From Diabrotica undecimpunctata (Eukaryota > Arthropoda > Insecta > Coleoptera > Chrysomelidae): DNA of 64,000 nucleotides. The stretch lies in contig NC_092809.1 of the NCBI RefSeq assembly GCF_040954645.1, forward strand, positions 75,686,435 to 75,750,434. Direction: 5' to 3'. How positions within the stretch are numbered: the stretch's first letter is position 1; every line of letters starts with the position of its first letter. Positions 35,380 through 47,000 of this stretch are shown piece by piece. A program made the position numbers and the translations under genes. Below the pieces are notes generated by a model that saw only the letters and a program-made list of their open reading frames with translations, made no database searches and was not told the DNA's origin.

Positions 35380-36099
35380 CTGAATAAAAGAAAATTCATC
35401 GCCAACAGTAACATTCGATCCAGCAGAGGAGCTTGAAATATTCGAAATGTTCAGAGCATTCATCTCGATCGGTTTGGAACTGCGTCTGCGCATACTTTCG
35501 GCTTCCTTGGCAAATTGAGCCTCTACTTCCCTTCGACGAGCCTCTAGGGTTTCCCTAATACTCCTGCGGGCTTCAGAATGCCTCAGTACTAAATCAGACT
35601 CGGTTTTTTCTCTCCTAGGTCGGACGAAACTGACTATTTCGGGTTTTTCGGAAAAGTTGTGGTTGTTATCTTTTTTAGGCGTCGAAGTGATAAGAGAATC
35701 TGTTTTTTTAACATAGTCCATAAGAACGGGTTCACCGGTCGTCTTTTTACTAATTCCTACATCAGAACCTCTACGATTATTAAATATACCACTGGATCTT
35801 GCATTTTTATCAATATAGATAGCCGAGTGTCTTGAACTCAATGGGAAAAAGTCCGAATTTTCTCTTCTGAAGCCCCTCAAGAACGGATTTGAAACTTTCG
35901 AATCGCTTTCCATTCGTCTATGACCCTGTTTTTTGTCTTCTTTCTTATTTCCAGAACTGTTAGAAGTAGAAGAAGATGAAGATGCAGTATTGGCTAGTTT
36001 CGTAGGGAAAAATTTGTCGAAATCCCAATCTTTGAGTAGGGTCGCCTCGTCAATATCTTCTCCCTTTTTCTTTTTTTCACCTATATTAGCTGCGGACTG
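35380..36099 (-). CDS. msn: msn-like kinase, large linker exon
   Basis: Minus-strand exon of about 240 codons. The donor CAG|GTAATT lies at the left edge (35380). The acceptor is AG at 36100 (or the next CAG, starting the exon at 36096); both keep phase 0, matching the upstream exon, and the exon leaves in phase 0 to join the 15591 exon. The protein is hydrophilic: a basic start (GEKKKKGEDIDE), LLKDWDFDKFFP, a Ser-rich run, RRENSDFFPLSSRHSAIYID, RRGSDVG, a PRREKTESDLVLRHSEARR block and a charged helix, ETLEARRREVEAQFAKEAES, with RRRSS and RRMESDS sites typical of basophilic kinase targets. The msn assignment rests on its neighbours and linker composition. The acceptor is weak (no pyrimidine tract), so the true 5' edge may differ. 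Confidence 0.75.
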
Positions 36100-36149
36100 C
36101 TGCCATTTTTTAACATAAGTATATTTACACAATCACATAATAAAAAACA

Positions 36150-36780
36150 AAAAGGGAATATTTGGTGACTAAAATTGTTCTGTATATTTTTATATATTGG
36201 CAAATTAGGTAGAAGATAAGACAAATGAGTGTATTTAAAACACATAAACGATGTTTATAAAACCTACATACTAATACATGTACGCATAGAGGTATAAAGA
36301 AATAGGTACATATTTATACAAGCTATAATCCTAAATTAAAACCAAGAATTCGTAGCGAGTTTAATACTTTCATATAAAATTTAAACATAAAATGTTGGTA
36401 AATGTATGACATTAATTCTGCGATTATGCTTTTTTCATATTTATACAATATACAAGATGATCTGCACAAAAGACTTAAAAAATAACATTGTAAGTAAAAT
36501 TTATTTACTGGCTTTCTCCATTACTTTCTCACCTTATTCTGTTCCTTCTAATTATTCGTTCAAATCCAGACGAGATCAGAATTTTCATTAAAAAAAAATC
36601 TCTTTTTAGTCGGATCGGTACTCACGGACATAATTCGCAATTGGATGCAGTACGACAAAAAAGTGCATAGATAATCGGACCTAGTGTTTATGTCAACCTT
36701 TTCTTTTCTAGATTAGAATAAGTCTTTATACAGAATTGAGATAAAATATGCAACCTAGTAGAAGTGAACTATTTATGAAA
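36150..36780. other. Intronic DNA, no gene seen
   Basis: AT-rich sequence. TCGGATCGGTACTCA at 36611 recalls TCGGATCGACACTCA at 21036, so a short dispersed repeat may be present. Confidence 0.35.
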
Positions 36781-36784
36781 GTTT

Positions 36785-39215
36785 GCATGCAAGTACAATG
36801 ACATAACGCATCTGACGCCATATTTTTTTTACTACTCTATTTCCGACTTTACCGGAAATATCCTTAATTTATTTAATTTAAGTAGGACACCTTGTATATT
36901 TATGAAGATTTTAAAAGACCTCGTTATTCCTAATTCACACATACCAAGTTTGGTTGAAAAAAAATTGTTAAAACAAGAAATAAATCACTTTACAGTTAAA
37001 GAATGGGTAAATTTATTTACCAAGTCCAATAAAAATATTAATTTAAAAAAATCACTTCGGATGTTAAAAATACTTGCTGAGCATAATCCCAACAATCTGC
37101 AAGCCTACTAATAAATTCGTGAGTCAGTCTTTCCAATACATACTTCTATTCTTTGAAATAACGATTACTAATATCTAAATGAAACCACAAATTGTAAAAA
37201 CAATATTTATTTAATAAAATCATCATCAGCCTTATAAAACAGGAAAAACTAAATCTGAAATGCGTGTCCCCCCCACGTTCAGTGAGCCATCCACACATTG
37301 GGTTGATTCACAGTATATTGCTAAAGAATTCTTTATAAAGCAATAAGCAACTTATACTATGGTTGAGTATTGGGGCGATATCAGTCTGTTCCCTCTAGAC
37401 TACTCTAGAGTCAACGTCAACATCTCCGACATAAATTGCAGCTGCGACTGTCGTGATAATGAGTGCATGTGATTATATTTTGCTACAAAAAATGCGAATT
37501 TTACGTCATTTTGTCTACAGCGTTACTTAAAGCTACAACATCTTTAGAGATGCCGTATTTGGCAACTGTAGACTGAATATGAATGTAAACCTGATGTCAA
37601 TGCTCTGAATCCCATTTATTCTTTTATTAACTGAATTCTCAAATTTCTTAGCCTTCTATTTTGGCTATATTCTGCATCAAACGTGACTTTAATCCACGGC
37701 CCATATATGGAATTATATATTTTAAAAGTTACATGACCATACGACGGTGGTCTAGTAAGACAAACTTATCTATATTTCAAAATTAAAAGCATATACTTTT
37801 ATAAAATATTTAGATAGGAAGATAGAAAGATAAGTACATTTTTTTGGGTGCCTGAATTGGGTTATTCAATCAACGCTGAAAGATACTGAAAAAACCAGAT
37901 ATGAATACTATTTATTTATGTAAGAAATAGCCTTTTGAGCACAAACCCCGTTCTGATAGACCACCGTCGTGTATCGGAGTGATATTCCTAAACAACTCAA
38001 CTGAGGTGGCTCAGGTGGCCGAAGATCGATTTTTACATGTAAATTGGTTTTTTAATGCCGTTATGGAATGGAAATTTTCTTCGATAAAGTAATTTTTATT
38101 TTCTAAAAAGACTGCTGTGTAAAATAGCTGCACACGCGTTTACAATAAACCGTCCAGTATTATCAAAGAATATAGAAGGATCTTTCACTCGACATTTTTT
38201 AGTCTCGGCAAAAGTTATACACATGTTATAGAGAAGAAGTTGAACAAGATTTTAGTTCCTTATTGTACCACTAGTGAGCGGTCATCTTAGCATTATTACT
38301 GCCTCTAAAATATGAAAGAGTTGGGCAACAAATGCAACTTTAGATATTTTCTTATGCGTCTATATTCTTTGGTATTATCTAGATACGAGGAGCAGGTATC
38401 TGTGTGACGCCATGAAAGTGTTTCTTGTTTCTGGTACAGTAACTGAAAGTTTCGAGAAGCAAGACCGGAGTATAAAATATGAGAAATGTAATTATAAGAT
38501 TCAGTCTAAAATAAATATTGTATCGAGCGAGTCTGAATTGTAAAGCGCGTATTGTTGGGAATATAAATTGTAATATAAATCATAAATTAGTGTATATAAA
38601 TTAAATAAAGACTAAATAAAATAAGCGGTAAGAATATTTTAATAATTAATTAAAAGACCGTAAATACAAGATAGAAAAATCGTAACACTATTTAGTAAAA
38701 CAATTAATAATTCTAATTCTTAAAAGTGTAGGGAGTTTATGTAAAAAATTAACAGATGTTAACCTTATGTGAGACATTGACATGGTAAAAAACAAATGTG
38801 CAGTTGAGTGGTATTAGAAAAGAAATTTAGTTGTAAAAAATTGTCTTTGATAGACAACCAACGTTTCTTTTGGATTTAACAAGAGACTTTAAAAAAGGCG
38901 GGGTAACAGTTGTTGGAAGTCTCCTTTGCATGTGCATATTCTTGTCTTTATTTCGAACCCTAAAATCTCTCGAAATTCTCCAAAATCGAAAAAATCCCGA
39001 AAATAAAATGATTTACTTCTCGTTTTAACAAATTCTTTCTACCACACTTGGTATGTATGAATTAGGAATAACAAGTTCTTTTCAAATCTGCAAAAATATA
39101 CTGGTGTCCCATTTAAATTACATAAGTTGAAGGTATTTCCCATCAAACCGGAAGTAGAGTAGCAAAAAAAATATGGCATCAGATTCTTTGTATGTCATTG
39201 TGCTTGCATGGAAAA
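36785..39215. repeat. Inverted repeat pair (arms of about 185 bp) enclosing dispersed repeat copy B
   Basis: 36785-36970 resembles the reverse complement of 39035-39215. Paired landmarks are CGTTATTCCTAATTCACACATACCAAGT against ACTTGGTATGTATGAATTAGGAATAACAAG, GCATGCAAGTACAATGACATA against TATGTCATTGTGCTTGCATGG, and a CCGGAAAT/ACCGGAAGT block. The short frame at 36902-37111 lies mostly in the left arm and has no recognised homologue. Probably the remains of a long-TIR element. Confidence 0.55.
37272..38140. repeat. Dispersed non-coding repeat, copy B
   Basis: Same orientation as copy A at 8246-9008, with a short extra stretch near 37304-37365 and other small indels. No coding potential. The edges carry ATGCGTGT (37259) and ACACGCGT (38132), a possible but short inverted terminus. 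Confidence 0.65.
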
Positions 39216-40080
39216 TATTATAATTATTATCTTTTTCGTTTTAAAGCTATTTACTTGGTTACATACTTTATTCCAAATCTGTATCTGTATTGTAATTTCA
39301 TGAATTATATTTGCTATTCTTATAGTACAGTACATTAAACTAATTGAAATAAGTAATAAAGTAGAAATAGATGAAAGAGGAAACCACTATTTTCTGAACA
39401 AATATTGGAACCGTATTGAAGGTGAATCAGAAATTCAAATTATATTATTGTAGAAAGAGGATTCAGTACATAATCAGAACATCACAGTAGAGTAGACAAG
39501 AAGGGTTGAAATTATCGGAATCATACTGAATAACATCAGCTCCGCCGACAACGAAATCAAAAACTACAAGACCGAATGGAAGCTACGACTAAACTTCTAG
39601 TGACACCCAGGTTTCATTAGCCTTTCTCAAACATATTGACCTGGGTCTTAACATCTTTCAGGTCGCCGAAAGACTCGTTTACCTACAATTCAAAACCCAA
39701 TGGGAACCCTGAATCTAGGCATGGATTAGTTCTTCTAAAAATATAAAGGATTAGAGAACACACAGAAGCTTGAATTTCTATTATAGTGAGTTCAACTACA
39801 ACTAACCTAAAGAATACTGCAACTAGTACATCACACTTCATGTGTCTTTTACTTCACAATTTCCCCAAAAAATATAGCTATAAAAAATAAATTATACTAC
39901 AAAACTTGTACAACATGTATAAATATATACATGGCAATATACATAATATTTACAATGAAATAAGGCAATATTTACAGGTGTGAATAAAAAATTATACAGT
40001 CACCAAGATACTCCCTCAAAAATAAAACAAAATAACAAAAATCATTCTTAAAAAAACAAATTCACAGTAAAGAAGCAAAT
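38145..40080. other. Intronic DNA, no gene seen
   Basis: Apart from the inverted-repeat arm at 39035-39215 nothing was recognised. All frames are short. Confidence 0.4.
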
Positions 40081-40090
40081 GAAAACTCAC

Positions 40091-40250
40091 CTTCCTCAAT
40101 ACAAGTGTTCGGTCGCCCTGAGATTCATCGTCATCTGGAGTTGGAGGTAGCGGTCTGTTGGGAGCACTTGAGGAACTTGATCCGGATCCCGCAGTGGCTC
40201 CTGGACTTGATACACTCGCTGTCCCTTCTGGAACTACACCTAGACCGGCT
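40091..40250 (-). CDS. msn: msn-like kinase, Pro-rich linker exon
   Basis: 160-bp minus-strand exon with acceptor TCTCTTACAG and donor GTGAGT. The first base, A, completes a Leu codon split with the upstream exon (CT|A), and the exon ends in phase 0 after VLRK. The protein is AGLGVVPEGTASVSSP, a Gly/Ser-rich stretch, then NRPLPPTPDDDESQGDRTLV. The RPLPPTPDDDE-DRTL segment is a Pro-rich, potentially SH3-binding stretch of the kind found in the linker of misshapen/MAP4K4-family kinases, where such motifs bind adaptors like Dock/NCK. The phase match on both sides strongly supports the exon. Confidence 0.85.
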
Positions 40251-40672
40251 CTGTAAGAGAATTCGGGACTAACAAAAGAAAAGAAAAAAACGAAAGGAAA
40301 CAAAAGTAAATAAAAATTTATAATAAACAAAATGTAAATAAGTTTTTTTTTTTGGAGAAGTTAATTAAAAAATAATTAATAAAAACATAGTAATTTTTAA
40401 AATTAAATATGATTATAAAAATGGGAGGAAGGGGAATAAAATTGAGTGTTAGTATTTGCTTATCGGTGCGTTTATAAAATTAACGAGAAAATTTATTTAA
40501 AATATATATTTAAAAATTAAGATAATTAAGATAATTAAGAAAAACAACTTGCAAATGTTTTTTAGGATTCGCATATTATTTAATCGAAGAAATTATGACA
40601 CACTGTTTTTCAAAAAAAATGTTTATTCATAAAATAATATGCTTGAATATAGGTCAGAAATTGGATTGGATA

Positions 40673-40674
<2 letters not shown>

Positions 40675-40731
<57 letters not shown>
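40675..40731. repeat. (TA)n microsatellite
   Basis: Uninterrupted AT dinucleotide repeat of about 28 units. Confidence 0.95.
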
Positions 40732-40734
<3 letters not shown>

Positions 40735-40744
40735 CTTTTACTAA

Positions 40745-41145
40745 TGTAAAATATAAGCAAGGAAGTGATAGTGGACGAAGACCAAATATGTGAAACGACC
40801 AAATGTTTCGAAGAGATGCTAAATGGCGGAGTGACTACTGAAGAAAATTATACTGTTCCTAAACCTCAAACAGTAATAGAAGAAATACCAAAGCCCACAA
40901 GAGAAGAAATTGAAGAAATAATAAAAGATATGAAAAATCAAAAAAGCCCCAAAGCAAAAAATAAGATTGGTAAAAATGACAATTAGACAAACAATTTGGG
41001 TTGTGAAATGCAACGGTACAGTCTCAGAAGAATTCGAAGTGAAAAAAGGTGTTTGCCAAGGAGATCCGTTATCTACCTTGCTATTCAATATAGTTCTAGA
41101 AAAAATTGTAAGGGTTAGTGGGATAAATCGGTCCGATACTATTTT
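40745..41145 (+). pseudogene. RTE-type RT fragment with internal deletion
   Basis: Plus-strand frames: a linker, CFEEMLNGG, then PTREEIEEIIKDMKNQKSPK (about 40900-40950), which is the KSPGxD opening box of the RT. This is joined after only about 30 bases to CNGTVSEEFEVKKGVCQGDP with LSTLLFNIVLEKIVR (41011-41112), boxes that normally lie some 150 residues later. The middle of the RT is therefore deleted. The fragment ends before YADD. Confidence 0.65.
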
Positions 41146-41194
41146 ATACAAAGAGCACCATTGCTTAAAGATAAAGAAATAATGAATCGAGTGG

Positions 41195-41500
41195 TATCTT
41201 GAGACAGGTTTGTGTTTGTTTGCGTTGATCAAGATCTTGCATGTGTAATTGTTTAGCGTGCTTTTTCTTGGATGTAATTACATCGTACGAGGTGTACACC
41301 AAAAGTTTTGCACAAATAATAGAAGGAAAACATATTGTTCTTCAAGAGTTCGACTTTAAAATCAGCACACTTTTGCATTCGAGAAACCAATCGTCGAAGC
41401 TTCTATGCCAGTCCAAAATAGGTATCTCAGAAATGAGACTTTTGTATGCCTCGACCGTCTCATAGTTTGTTTTTTATTCTGAGGAACGCAAAGCCATCAC
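41195..41500 (-). pseudogene. Possible mariner-type transposase C-terminal relic
   Basis: Minus-strand frame about 41465-41241: YETVEAYKSLISEIPILDWHRSFDDWF, followed by CKSVL and, in another frame, a YVFLL-like end. Spacing of an aromatic helix and DWF resembles the C-terminal end of mariner transposases (W-R-KC). There is no PDLAP box in view, so this is tentative. Confidence 0.25.
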
Positions 41501-41746
41501 ACGGTTCCAAGTCCTCAGCACTAGGGAGTGCACCAAATTGATGTTTTTCGCCTATAAATAGTCAGATGTTACATGCAACTTACTGCAAATAAAAGCCGTG
41601 TGGGAGCTGGCATTAATAGTGTCCTTTACTCACCACTAAAGGTCGAAGCACTTAATGATTTTTAACGTTATCATAATTAAGTACAATTCATTAAATCTTT
41701 ACTAGTTTTTTAAATTCATATTTTTTTGCTCAAAGTCTATACTCAC

Positions 41747-42021
41747 AGCGGTTTGGGAGGATCGCTAGCCAACAGCGTTCCATCATTCCTTACTCTACCA
41801 TTGTCTTCTGGTTCGGAATCAGTCTCACTATCAACTAAACTATCAATATTATTGCCGCCTTGATTGGTCGGTGTATGATTCACCGCTGAGCTTGGAGTTG
41901 TAACGTTGTTATTAGATGCCGATTGTGATTGCTTATAGTTTCTGTTTCGGGGTGGTGCCTCGGGTTGGTTCGTTTGTTGTACGCCGAGTTCGTTCAAATG
42001 AGCAGCCAGAGCATCCAGTTC
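41747..42021 (-). CDS. msn: msn-like kinase, acidic linker exon
   Basis: 275-bp minus-strand exon with acceptor TCTCTTTTAG and donor GTGAGTATAG. It starts in phase 0 with ELDALAAHLNELGV and ends with two bases (CT) of a split Leu codon that the 40250 exon completes. A Q/N/P-rich middle (PEAPPRNRNYKQSQS) leads to DSETDSEPEDNGRVRNDGTL and then LASDPPKPL. Vertebrate TNIK/MINK proteins have the parallel layout DEDLTALAKELRELR ... SEEEEEDGESETHDGTVAVSD, so this is the best single piece of homology evidence for a misshapen-type kinase. Confidence 0.9.
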
Positions 42022-42029
42022 CTAAAAGA

Positions 42030-43570
42030 GATGTAATTAAGTTTGGTAACATTCAAGTAAATGAATATGTGCGAAAGCAAACAACAAGCTTTTTACATAA
42101 TAAGCTGTTTAAAGCATATTACAAAAAACAAAATGCAATAAATAGTGGTGAAATATAGTAACATAGTTATAATATTCCATACTATAATGTACAATAATTA
42201 GAGTCATCGAACAAAAACTAATTATGAGTAGTCTATGGAATAATAAACGCTTTTTGGGATTTTAGCCACTTGCACAGACTGACATATAGATAACCTAACT
42301 TATTTAGTTAGAATTTAATAAAATTTGAATACAATAATATGTTTGTAAACAACGTTCATATTAACAAAGATACTGACATCAATGTCCCGCACTGACATTT
42401 ATTATTTGTAAGACTACTGAGATGCCAATCATTTGCTTTTAAGTGTAAAATCCACAACCTCCTCAGTTACAGTCTTGTTCGTTGGCTACAATGACGTTTA
42501 ATATATAGACCCAGCTAATAGTGAATATAGTGTCACAAACATGATTCCCTTTGTTGTTGTTTACTTTGTTTGTTGTTTTGATACGAAGTTACACGAAACG
42601 TTCACGATTTTTTACGAAGTTGAGACATAATCAAAAGATCATTTTGTTTATATATACATCATTGGTCATGTTTGTCATTATTTGTTTTTTTTTTATTTAA
42701 AATTTTTGACGGTCATTTTAACTGGCATTAACAATTTCTTTCACCGAAACATCACTTTTCAGTAATGAATAGTGTCACTTTGTCATAATTTTTGTCATAA
42801 ATAAGTCATTTTTAAAATGTATATTGTTTTATAAATAGTAGGTTATGTAAAAAAATTATTTAAAAATTCCTTTGTAAGAGGTATAATAATAAAAACCCTA
42901 TCGGGCTACATCACAGAACGTTTTCGGAATAACTATTCTATCATCAGTGCTATCTGGATGTACATGTTTGAAGCCACTAAATATGTGGGTAAAAACCCTT
43001 TAAATATAGTTTGATTAACTTTGAGTTAAGTCTTTGATAATTAAAAATAAGGATATTTAAGTTACAATAAGAATTGATTACCTAGCAACGTAAGACTCTA
43101 CTTTATTTGCTAGTCCATTCTGTCTAGAAACCATATCGAAAAATCCTGAATTTCCATTTCTCATTTTATAAATTTGATACCAACAACTCTTTTACTCAAT
43201 TCCCATTAGACCAGGGTCGATAATTTTTGAAACCAAAAAAAATTATAGTAGAATGAAACCTATAGTAGAATGAATAAACCTAAAAATGGAAGAAAAAATA
43301 AATTCCACTCCATCCGAGGCCGGGAAGTGGGAGGAGGTGAGTTTTTAAGGGTAAAAATCGGTTTATCGCGATTTTCGACGAAACTACAAGTGCTATGGAA
43401 AAAAGTTGAATGGCAAAGTTGTAGGTAACAAAAAGATCTACAACTTTTGTATTTACACTTTTTTCACATAACCTTAAAATTTTTGTGGAAACAAAAAACT
43501 TTCAGCTTTTTTAAAAAAGTCGGTGGGCTTTTTGTTCGTTGAAATCTCTACTTTCCGATAGTGTAATAAA
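42030..43570. other. Intronic DNA with a possible repeat near 42890-43015
   Basis: No coding region. The segment with CCCTATCGGGCTACATC and ATCATCAGTGCTATCTGG (42897-42960) is less AT-rich than its surroundings and may be a retroelement tail, but no ends can be defined. 43200-43570 continues at 49757 on the other side of the Ty3 insertion. Confidence 0.35.
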
Positions 43571-43575
43571 AATAT

Positions 43576-43924
43576 TGTTACGATAAATATATACTGGCCT
43601 AAATATATGATGACTAATAATTCTGTTTTGTTGTAGAAATTTGGCGAAGGATCTAGGTTCAAATTATGGTGAATCCTCCAATCTAGATGCTTCTCGATTT
43701 TTCGATGCAAGACAATGCGATCTTTCGATGCTGTTCTAGTATATCAGGATTTCGTATATAAATACGACATTTTTATATGGAGGGACAGTTAATACTCAAG
43801 ACCCGCGCTCGCGAATTTGTACGTACGGATATAATAAATTATTGTCAGATAAGTTAATATAAATAAAGAAATAAATTAAATCCGTAAGTGTTATAAATAT
43901 TGAACCTTTTAATAAATTCACAAT
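43576..43924 (+). repeat. 5' LTR
   Basis: Begins TGTTACGATAAATATA and ends TAATAAATTCACAAT. It includes a TATA-like box at about 43755 and AATAAA polyadenylation signals near 43862-43873. It matches the 3' LTR at every base I compared. Confidence 0.95.
43753..43764 (+). promoter_or_regulatory. LTR core promoter, TATA-like box
   Basis: CGTATATAAATA at this position, with a CAGTTAAT initiator-like motif about 35 bases downstream (near 43787). This would place the U3/R boundary around 43787. The same box recurs in the 3' LTR near 49580. Confidence 0.5.
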
Positions 43925-43927
43925 AAA

Positions 43928-43945
43928 TGGTGTCAGAACAGTGGA
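43928..43945 (+). other. Candidate primer-binding site
   Basis: TGGTGTCAGAACAGTGGA begins three bases after the 5' LTR. It opens with TGG, as expected for complementarity to the CCA end of a tRNA. I have not assigned the tRNA. Confidence 0.65.
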
Positions 43946-44001
43946 ATACTTAGATAAATTGCGAAAATAAATTACAAGTGAATATAAAATAAATTGTGAA
44001 A

Positions 44002-47000
44002 ATGGCTACGATTTATGAGCTGACAGTGACTAATTTAAGAAGACATCTTGAAGACAGAGAATTAGCTTCTACCGGAAAAAAGGCTGAGTTAGTCCAACGA
44101 CTAAAGAACGCTTTGCTAGAAGAAGGACTAGATCCAGAGACTTATATATTTGAAGATGCTGTCCTCTCGTCGATTTCGAAAGTGTCTTCTGATGTAGCCA
44201 AAGTTTCCGGCGACATCGCATCATTGGAGAACAAAGTATCCGGCGACATCGCTTCTTTAGAAAGCAAAGTTTCTAACGAGATTTCTTCTCTGGAAAGCAA
44301 AGTTTCTGCTAACATCTCTAAAGTCACTTCTGAAATATCTGCTCTTGACGATAGAGTGTCTTCGCTAAAAAACCAAGTTGCTGCCGATAAGTTGGCCTTC
44401 GAAGAAAAGATTAAAGAGATGGAAAGGAAGATGGAAGAAACAGGGACAGCAGAGAGAGGTAACAATCCGATTACAGTGGAAATAAAAGAAGACGAGACGA
44501 AATTTAAGTTGGAGACACGGCCGAAATTTGAAGGAAGTGGAGGTTCTATTCATGTTAAAGTCCCAACTTTCGACGGAAAATCATCATGGAACAACTACAT
44601 GAAACAGTTCGAATCAGCCGCAAGAGCAAATGGATGGTCTGAAAAAGAAAAGGCTGTAAACCTGACTATCGCTCTTCGAGGAGATGCCTTAGATGTGCTT
44701 CAGACCATAGCCGTAGAGGAGACCGATGATTTCGAACAACTGAAGAAGAGGTTAAATATGCGATATGGCCACGAACATTTGGAGCATGTATATCAGTCAC
44801 AGCTTAAAAATCGTAGACAGAAGAAAGAGGAGGCTCTTCAAGAATATGAGGTAGATATTGCCAGATTAGTACGATATGCTTATCCAACAGCTCCCGAAGA
44901 CATGATGGAAAAATTGGCCGTTCAAACGTTTATTGATGGTCTTCGTGATCATGAAATGCAGAGAACACTACGATTAGCTCGTCACAAGACGCTGGTTGAT
45001 GTCTTATCCGCCGCCCTCGAATACGAGTCAGCTACGCAGGCCTCTGGCGGGTACAGTAAAGTTAGGACTGTAAAAGAGGAAGGAGATGAAGATAAACTTG
45101 ACCAGCTCTTTAATTTGATAAAAAGCATGACATGCAAGAAAACGAAGACCATAAAATCAAGAAACTCACCATCGGAAAAACCAGAACGAGTCGGCTTTAG
45201 GGGAGCAGCTTCGACCCGGATCTTTTCCAAAGACCCTCTTATACTAATAGCTTCTTTGAAATGTCGTGAAGATAGTGTATATGTAGATGGAGAAATAAAT
45301 GGTAAAAGACATACGTTGTTGGTGGATACCGGAGCGACCAGAACCATTATACGCCCGACAGTTATAAACAGCCGAAAGAAACTGTTACCAACGAGGTTAC
45401 GACTTCGGACCGCTACAGGTGAAAATGCCAACATTCATGGAGAAATCCAGGTACAATTGGGAATTGGGGCAGAAAAGTTTGTCCATACTGTTATAGTTGC
45501 TGACATCGAAGAGGATGTTATATTAGGAATGGACGTAATGAATATGCATGGATTCCAATTGGATTTTAAGAATAAGGTAATCAAAGTTGGCAACGAGGAG
45601 GTATTTCTCCATCCACATAATGACAACACTGTGCAAGCAGCCATTACAGAAGATACAGTCGTGCCTGCGAGAAGCGAAACGATCATAGTAGCGCGACTAC
45701 AGGGAATTGTAGACGAAGGGAGACCTGTTATGATGGAGCCTTGGAACCACGACGATGAGGTTGGCCGTGGAATCATAATTGGAAAGGAATTGGTGACTTC
45801 GGCTAAAGAAATTCCTGTGAGACTTATCAATGTCAACGACTACCCAGTGACCATAAAGAAAGAGACAAAAGTAGGAACTTGTGTACCTGTGACATCCATA
45901 ATCCGTCAGGCGACAACATCTGATAATTCCAACGATAAATTCGACCAAATGGTTGCAGTTGCAGGACAGTCTCTAAATCAGATGGAGAAAAGGAAATTAA
46001 GGGAATTTCTTCGGCAGTATCGTGATATTTTCGTACCGAAAGGAGGAAAGACGGGAAGAACTACGGTTGTTAAGCATAAAATTGATACTGGTAATGCTAA
46101 GCCAATTCGTCAAACAGCTCGACGATTACCACAGGCGAAAAGAGAGGAAGCTGAAACGATTGTTCAGGAAATGAAGAAAGACGGGGTGATAGAACCTTCT
46201 ACGAGCCCATGGGTCTCTCCGGTGGTCCTGGTTAAGAAGAAAGACGGAACGAGGAGGTTCTGTGTGGATTACCGTTTGCTGAACAACGTTACCAAGAAAG
46301 ATAGTTATCCTCTGCCTCGGATCGATGACACATTGGACACATTGGCTGGAAGTAAATTGTTTTCTACTTTGGATTTGAAGTCTGGATACTGGCAGGTAGA
46401 AATGGACCCAGTAGATAAAGAAAAGACTGCCTTCACCACAGGATCTGGATTGTGGCAATTCAACGTTATGCCATTTGGACTCTGTAATGCTCCTGCGACA
46501 TTTGAGAGGCTTATGGAAAATGTGTTGAGAGGGTTATCTTGGAAAACATGCCTGGTTTATTTAGATGACATAATCGTCTTGGGGGAGACATTCGAAGATC
46601 ATTTGAGGAATTTAGAAAACGTTTTTAATCGACTTAAAGCTGCCCAATTGATGCTAAACCCCAAGAAGTGCCAGCTATTTCAAGGTAAAGTCAATTATCT
46701 GGGTCATATAGTCAGTAAAGAAGGAGTGGCCGTGGATAAGGGAAAAATCGATTCCATTAAGGAATGGCCAAAACCAACTGACAAACATCAAGTGAGAAGT
46801 TTTCTTGGACTATGTACTTACTACCGGAGGTTTATTAAGAAGTTTGCAGATATCGCTAAGCCATTAACGCGACTTACAGAGGAATCAAGAGAATACCGCT
46901 GGGATATAGACTGCCAAAATGCCTTTGAAACGTTGAAAAAGCATTTAATAACAGCACCAATTTTGGGGTATCCACTGCCAGTAGGAGAGTTCATCTTAGA

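Noticed and set aside
35933..36118. Plus-strand open frame
   Set aside because: It is the shadow of the minus-strand msn exon, whose composition, splice sites and phase are convincing.
36902..37111. 69-codon plus-strand frame
   Set aside because: It lies largely in an inverted-repeat arm, has no recognised motif and has AT-rich chance-like composition.
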